Assembly: GCA_004293905.1 (NCBI GenBank)
Contig: RDZE01000026.1
Location: 1 to 64,000, forward strand
Source of the DNA: Cytophagales bacterium
GTDB lineage: Bacteria > Bacteroidota > Bacteroidia > Cytophagales > Microscillaceae
Reading direction: 5' to 3'
Length of the DNA stretch: 64,000 nt
A program made the translations under genes and the position numbers. Of the stretch, positions 63,425 through 64,000 are shown piece after piece (position 1 is the stretch's first letter; every line of letters starts with the position of its first letter). The notes under the pieces were generated by a model, which saw only the letters and a list, made by a program, of their open reading frames with translations, did not search any database and was not told where the DNA came from.

Positions 63425-63844
63425 ATGCGAAAAAAATATTTTCTCCTCCTTACTCTTCTCTTCACTTCTGTAAGTTTACTCACCTCTTGTGGTGGGGGTA
63501 GTGGTAGCAATCAGGTATCTGTAGAAGGCACTTGGACACTCACTGCCGCACAACAAACTGCACCTACTTCTGCTGATGTAAAAACAAGTTTCTACGTGCA
63601 AAGCATCAAATTGGAAGGGGCTACAAGTGGCAATTATACCATCACAAAACCCGGCGGTGGCACTGAAACAGGCACTTTTACCTACAACGGTGATAGCAAA
63701 ACCTTAGTGCTTTCTAAAGCAGAGCATGGTGGTTCTTGGAGCAGTGTGGAAATAAGTGGAAGTACTTTCACTGCTACTATCTCTATAGCAGCCTCTGCCA
63801 GCAAAACTACTGCTACTACGGCTAATGTTACCTATCAAAAATAA
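63425..63844 (+). CDS. Small lipocalin-like lipoprotein
   Basis: 139 residues. The lipobox LLTSC places the lipid Cys at ~22; a Gly/Ser spacer follows. The rest is a beta-rich domain starting VEGTWTLTAAQQTAP, which resembles lipocalin-like DUF families (GTWxL opening, then several strands ending in TATTANVTYQK). Function unknown. A TATATTTG box at 63356-63363 is a likely -7 element. Confidence 0.75.
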   Translation: MRKKYFLLLTLLFTSVSLLTSCGGGSGSNQVSVEGTWTLTAAQQTAPTSADVKTSFYVQSIKLEGATSGNYTITKPGGGTETGTFTYNGDSKTLVLSKAEHGGSWSSVEISGSTFTATISIAASASKTTATTANVTYQK

Positions 63845-63959
63845 TCAATACTTTGGTAAGTTAAAATCTTGTTAAATATTTTGATAGACTTTATCCTATA
63901 TCGCATATATAGTTTGAAGTCTATTATCTTTTATATAAAAAAAATAAAAACAACAATTT

Positions 63960-64000
63960 ATGCAAACACTCTATCAAGAAGGAATGCTTCGCGACAATGC
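63960..64000 (+). CDS. Start of an SDR (2,4-dienoyl-CoA reductase-like) gene (partial)
   Basis: An ATG at 63960 opens a frame to the window edge (MQTLYQEGMLRDNA). This start matches the Bacteroidota short-chain dehydrogenases related to peroxisomal 2,4-dienoyl-CoA reductase, whose sequence continues with the GGGTGLG cofactor loop outside the window. The assignment rests on memory of 13 residues and is provisional. It would fit the Ech1-like isomerase at 23539 in the use of unsaturated fatty acids. Confidence 0.5.
   Translation, partial: MQTLYQEGMLRDN

Noticed and set aside
1..64000. CRISPR array, insertion sequence or prophage
   Set aside because: No spaced short repeats, no transposase, integrase or phage structural gene was seen on either strand.

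Overview
The window is chromosomal DNA of an AT-rich member of the Bacteroidota, most likely of the Cytophagales type. The genus cannot be fixed from the sequence alone. The evidence is a set of lineage-typical families: type III glutamine synthetase, DUF6089 outer-membrane barrels, a DUF4249 lipoprotein behind a carboxypeptidase-regulatory-domain TonB receptor, GSCFA, DUF5606, SiaB/SiaC proteins, SBBP-repeat lipoproteins and an HD-Pnk/RNA-ligase pair. Promoters repeatedly fit the Bacteroidota pattern TTTG-N19-21-TAnnTTTG, and strong Shine-Dalgarno sequences are not obvious. I see no transposase, integrase, phage module, rRNA or CRISPR array. There is one tRNA gene, tRNA-Glu(UUC).

Layout, left to right. 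At 1-950, two leftward genes for secreted proteins each follow a copy of a ~70-bp repeated promoter/leader. At 963-7972 lies a leftward run of seven genes (pterin dehydratase, HAD phosphatase, signal peptidase I, AI-2E-family exporter, EEP hydrolase, GHL10 lipoprotein, unknown). At 8151-10411 are a lone EAD11-domain protein, a secreted protein and a 477-bp gene-free stretch. At 10412-13870 are glutamine synthetase III and a BtaA-like aminocarboxypropyl transferase. At 14121-16823 a rightward operon holds a SiaC paralogue, a LEA2 lipoprotein, phosphoglucose/phosphomannose isomerase and an unknown. At 16939-24357 are a YugP protease, a DUF255 thioredoxin, CcoS, a possible divergent kinase-fold protein, PlsC, a membrane protein, a PP2A-like phosphatase and a dienoyl-CoA isomerase. 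At 24341-26950 a SiaB-SiaC-GSCFA operon is followed by a Kbp-like BON/LysM protein. At 27034-33556 are AguB, DUF5606, KdsB, two DUF6089 barrels, NAD kinase, a CBS protein and a hydrolase. At 33666-41303 are an LRR lipoprotein, a TsaC/Sua5-family protein, a barrel, RfbB, a polysaccharide deacetylase, RidA and a TerB-ABCG fusion.

The most accessory-looking part is 41450-54612. It holds an enoyl reductase, an RNA-repair pair (RNA ligase plus HD-polynucleotide kinase/phosphatase), a TonB receptor with a TTGCAA operator, an AlbA_2 (Schlafen-like) ATP-binding protein, a persulfide-dioxygenase/rhodanese fusion, an HxlR regulator opposite a protein that resembles the animal APCDD1 domain, a MarR regulator opposite an SBBP lipoprotein across a perfect 15-bp inverted repeat, and a broken extradiol dioxygenase gene. 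From 54914 to the end are a TonB receptor/DUF4249 pair, tRNA-Glu, IspD, a PAS histidine kinase, a phasin-like protein, a TetR regulator overlapping hutI, a small lipoprotein and the start of an SDR gene.

Shared themes are envelope building (LepB, KdsB, RfbB, PlsC, barrels, lipoproteins), switch proteins (SiaB/SiaC, histidine kinase, HxlR, MarR, TetR), unsaturated fatty-acid handling (Ech1-like isomerase, enoyl reductase, terminal SDR) and nucleic-acid repair or defence candidates (RNA ligase/HD-Pnk, AlbA_2, EAD11). All family assignments are by reading motifs; no database search was run.
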